Shown: piece by piece, positions 5,513-6,926 of the stretch
Numbering within the stretch: position 1 is the first letter of the stretch
Layout of the letters: each line of letters starts with the position of its first letter
Assembly: GCA_029263635.1 (NCBI GenBank)
Contig: JAJUFY010000114.1
Span: 1 to 6,926, forward strand
Source: Ectothiorhodospiraceae bacterium
Lineage (GTDB): Bacteria; Pseudomonadota; Gammaproteobacteria; Nitrococcales; AK92
Direction: 5' to 3'
DNA length: 6,926 nt
Notes under the pieces: model-generated
Seen by the model: only the letters and a program-made list of their open reading frames with translations
Told to the model about the DNA's origin: nothing
Databases searched by the model: none
Position numbers and translations under genes: made by a program

Positions 5513-6926
5513 TCAGTCCTTGCCGACCTGCTCGGCCAGTTCCCGTAGCCGGCTCTTGAGAATCTTGCCGGTCGCGGTAGCCGGCAGGTTCTCCATGAAC
5601 ACGATGTGCGAGGGCCGCTTGTAGGCCGACAGCCGCTCGGCGGCGAAGGCTTTCAACTCGTCCGGGGTGAGGCTCGAGCCGGCGGCCGGCTGCACGAAGG
5701 CGATCACCTCCTCGTTGCCCGGCACGGCGCGGCCGACCACGGCCGACAGCGTCACCTCCGGATGGGCGTTCAGCACCGCTTCGACGTCGGGCGGATAGAC
5801 GTTGAAGCCGGAGCGGATGATGAGCTCCTTGGAGCGGCCGACGATGAAGAGGTTGCCGTCCTCGTCGAAGCGGGCCATATCGCCGGTGTTCAGCCAGCCG
5901 TCGTCCGTCAGCACCTCGGCGGTAGCGTCCGGGTTGCGGAAATAGCCCTTCATCAGGTTCGGCCCGCGCACCCACAGCTCGCCGATCTCGCCGGCCGGCA
6001 CCTCGCGCCGCTCGCTGTCGAGCAGCCGCGCCGCCAGGCCCGGCAGCAGCTTGCCCACCGTGGTGGTGTCATGGTGCTCGCCGATGCGGGTCTGGCTGAT
6101 GGTCGGGCTCGCCTCGGTAAGGCCGTAGCCGTTGTGCAGGGTGCAGCCGAACACCTGCTCGACCCTGCCCTTCAGCGCGAGGTCCAGCGGCGCGCCGCCG
6201 GCGGACATGTAGCTCAGCGCCTTGGGCCGGAAAGGCGTACCGCGCCGGGCGAGGAATTCGAGCGTGCGGGCGAACATCGCCGGTACGCCCTGCAGCACCG
6301 CAATGGGCTCCTGTTCCAGCGCCTCCACCAGCGCGGCGGCGTCGAAGCGGGGCACCACGTGCAGGCAGGCGCCGTTCGCCAGCGAGCCGATGCAGACCGA
6401 GGCCAGGCCGAACACATGGGACGTCGGCAGCACGCCATAGACATGCACGCCCGGCTTCAGGCTGCGCATGCCGCCGGACACCAGGCCGATATACAGCAGC
6501 CCGCGATGGGTAAGCATGACGCCCTTGGGCAGGCCGGTGGTGCCGGAGGTGTAGATCATGGCCGCGACCTGGTCGGGCCCGCTCTCCACCGCCGTCGGCG
6601 TCGATGCCTCGTCAAGGGCGCCGACCGCGAGCCGGCCAAGCGCCAGCACGTCCTGCTCCACGGCGCCGTGGCGGCGGGCATGCGCTGCCGCCTCCGGCGA
6701 GACCGCGACGGTATAGAGAATCCGCCGCGGCTGGCAGTTGTCGCGGATGGTGTCGATTTCGTTCGGAGCCAGGCGGGCGTTGATGATGGCCACCCAGACG
6801 TCCAGCTGGCTGGCCGCCAGCAGCAGCGCCACCAGTGCGCGGCCGTTCTCGCTGACCACCATCAGCCGATCACCGGGCCGCAGCCCCTGCGCCGCCAGCC
6901 ACTCGCGCGTAGCCTCGACCTCACGG
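5513..6926 (-). CDS. acyl-CoA synthetase (AMP-forming, ANL superfamily), N-terminus cut off by the window edge
   Basis: Activates a carboxylic acid with ATP to an acyl-adenylate and then to a CoA thioester. The visible part is 470 residues; full-length relatives are about 500-550, so only the first 30-60 are missing and the frame is open to the right edge. An internal ATG at 6862 is not the start, because the 21 codons before it (beginning REVEATREWLAAQGLRPGDR) match the family. Visible-residue numbering: phosphate-binding loop TSGTTGLPKG (126-135), YGLTEASP (267-274), LNTGD (345-349), the hinge region GRSKELI (363-369) followed by SGFNVYPPDVE, and the C-terminal lysine loop ATGKIL with K454. 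All core motifs are present, so it should be active. The substrate cannot be read from the sequence: fatty acid, aromatic acid (4-coumarate- or benzoate-type) and alicyclic acid ligases all fit. The permease downstream on the same strand may import the substrate. Confidence 0.93.
   Translation of the reverse strand, partial: REVEATREWLAAQGLRPGDRLMVVSENGRALVALLLAASQLDVWVAIINARLAPNEIDTIRDNCQPRRILYTVAVSPEAAAHARRHGAVEQDVLALGRLAVGALDEASTPTAVESGPDQVAAMIYTSGTTGLPKGVMLTHRGLLYIGLVSGGMRSLKPGVHVYGVLPTSHVFGLASVCIGSLANGACLHVVPRFDAAALVEALEQEPIAVLQGVPAMFARTLEFLARRGTPFRPKALSYMSAGGAPLDLALKGRVEQVFGCTLHNGYGLTEASPTISQTRIGEHHDTTTVGKLLPGLAARLLDSERREVPAGEIGELWVRGPNLMKGYFRNPDATAEVLTDDGWLNTGDMARFDEDGNLFIVGRSKELIIRSGFNVYPPDVEAVLNAHPEVTLSAVVGRAVPGNEEVIAFVQPAAGSSLTPDELKAFAAERLSAYKRPSHIVFMENLPATATGKILKSRLRELAEQVGKD

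Noticed and set aside
4277..5548. A 423-codon open frame on the plus strand opposite the permease
   Set aside because: The translation is dominated by Gln, Arg and His, the usual antisense image of a Leu/Ala/Val-rich membrane protein. The minus-strand reading is a coherent multi-pass protein.

Overview
The window is GC-rich chromosomal DNA from a proteobacterium. The gene set (parE, xseB, ispA, folE2) and a ParE that aligns with E. coli ParE residue for residue through the Toprim region point to Gammaproteobacteria, perhaps a Chromatiales- or Ectothiorhodospiraceae-like lineage. A betaproteobacterium is not excluded. There is no CRISPR array, tRNA, rRNA, insertion sequence or phage gene. Apart from the two edge-truncated genes, all coding sequences look intact.

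Layout: (1) 1-1540, minus strand: the first 513 codons of parE (topoisomerase IV subunit B), cut by the left edge. (2) 1541-1739: a divergent intergenic region with a candidate promoter for parE leftward and one for xseB rightward. (3) 1740-2871, plus strand: xseB (exonuclease VII small subunit) and ispA (farnesyl diphosphate synthase), which overlap by 32 nt and so form a tight transcription unit. (4) 2872-3097: a 226-nt gap with its own candidate promoter, then a roughly 180-nt leader rich in inverted repeats, including two mutually exclusive 7-bp hairpins and a possible 41-codon leader ORF that overlaps the next start codon. (5) 3098-3904: folE2 (type IB GTP cyclohydrolase). (6) 3905-4000: a hairpin terminator at the junction of converging genes. 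(7) 4001-5434, minus strand: an uncharacterised multi-pass membrane protein with features of the ion-transporter superfamily. (8) 5513-6926, minus strand: an acyl-CoA synthetase-type adenylate-forming enzyme, missing its N-terminus at the right edge. A perfect 13-bp hairpin separates it from the permease.

The plus-strand genes are housekeeping: DNA repair, C15 prenyl diphosphate synthesis and the first step of tetrahydrofolate/queuosine precursor synthesis. The minus-strand pair at the right could be a small uptake-and-activation module, with the permease importing a carboxylate and the ligase converting it to a CoA thioester. That pairing is inferred from adjacency only.

No clearly new system is present. 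The points most worth a second look are the folE2 leader, the absence of dxs between ispA and folE2 where many related genomes carry it, and the uncharacterised permease beside the CoA ligase.
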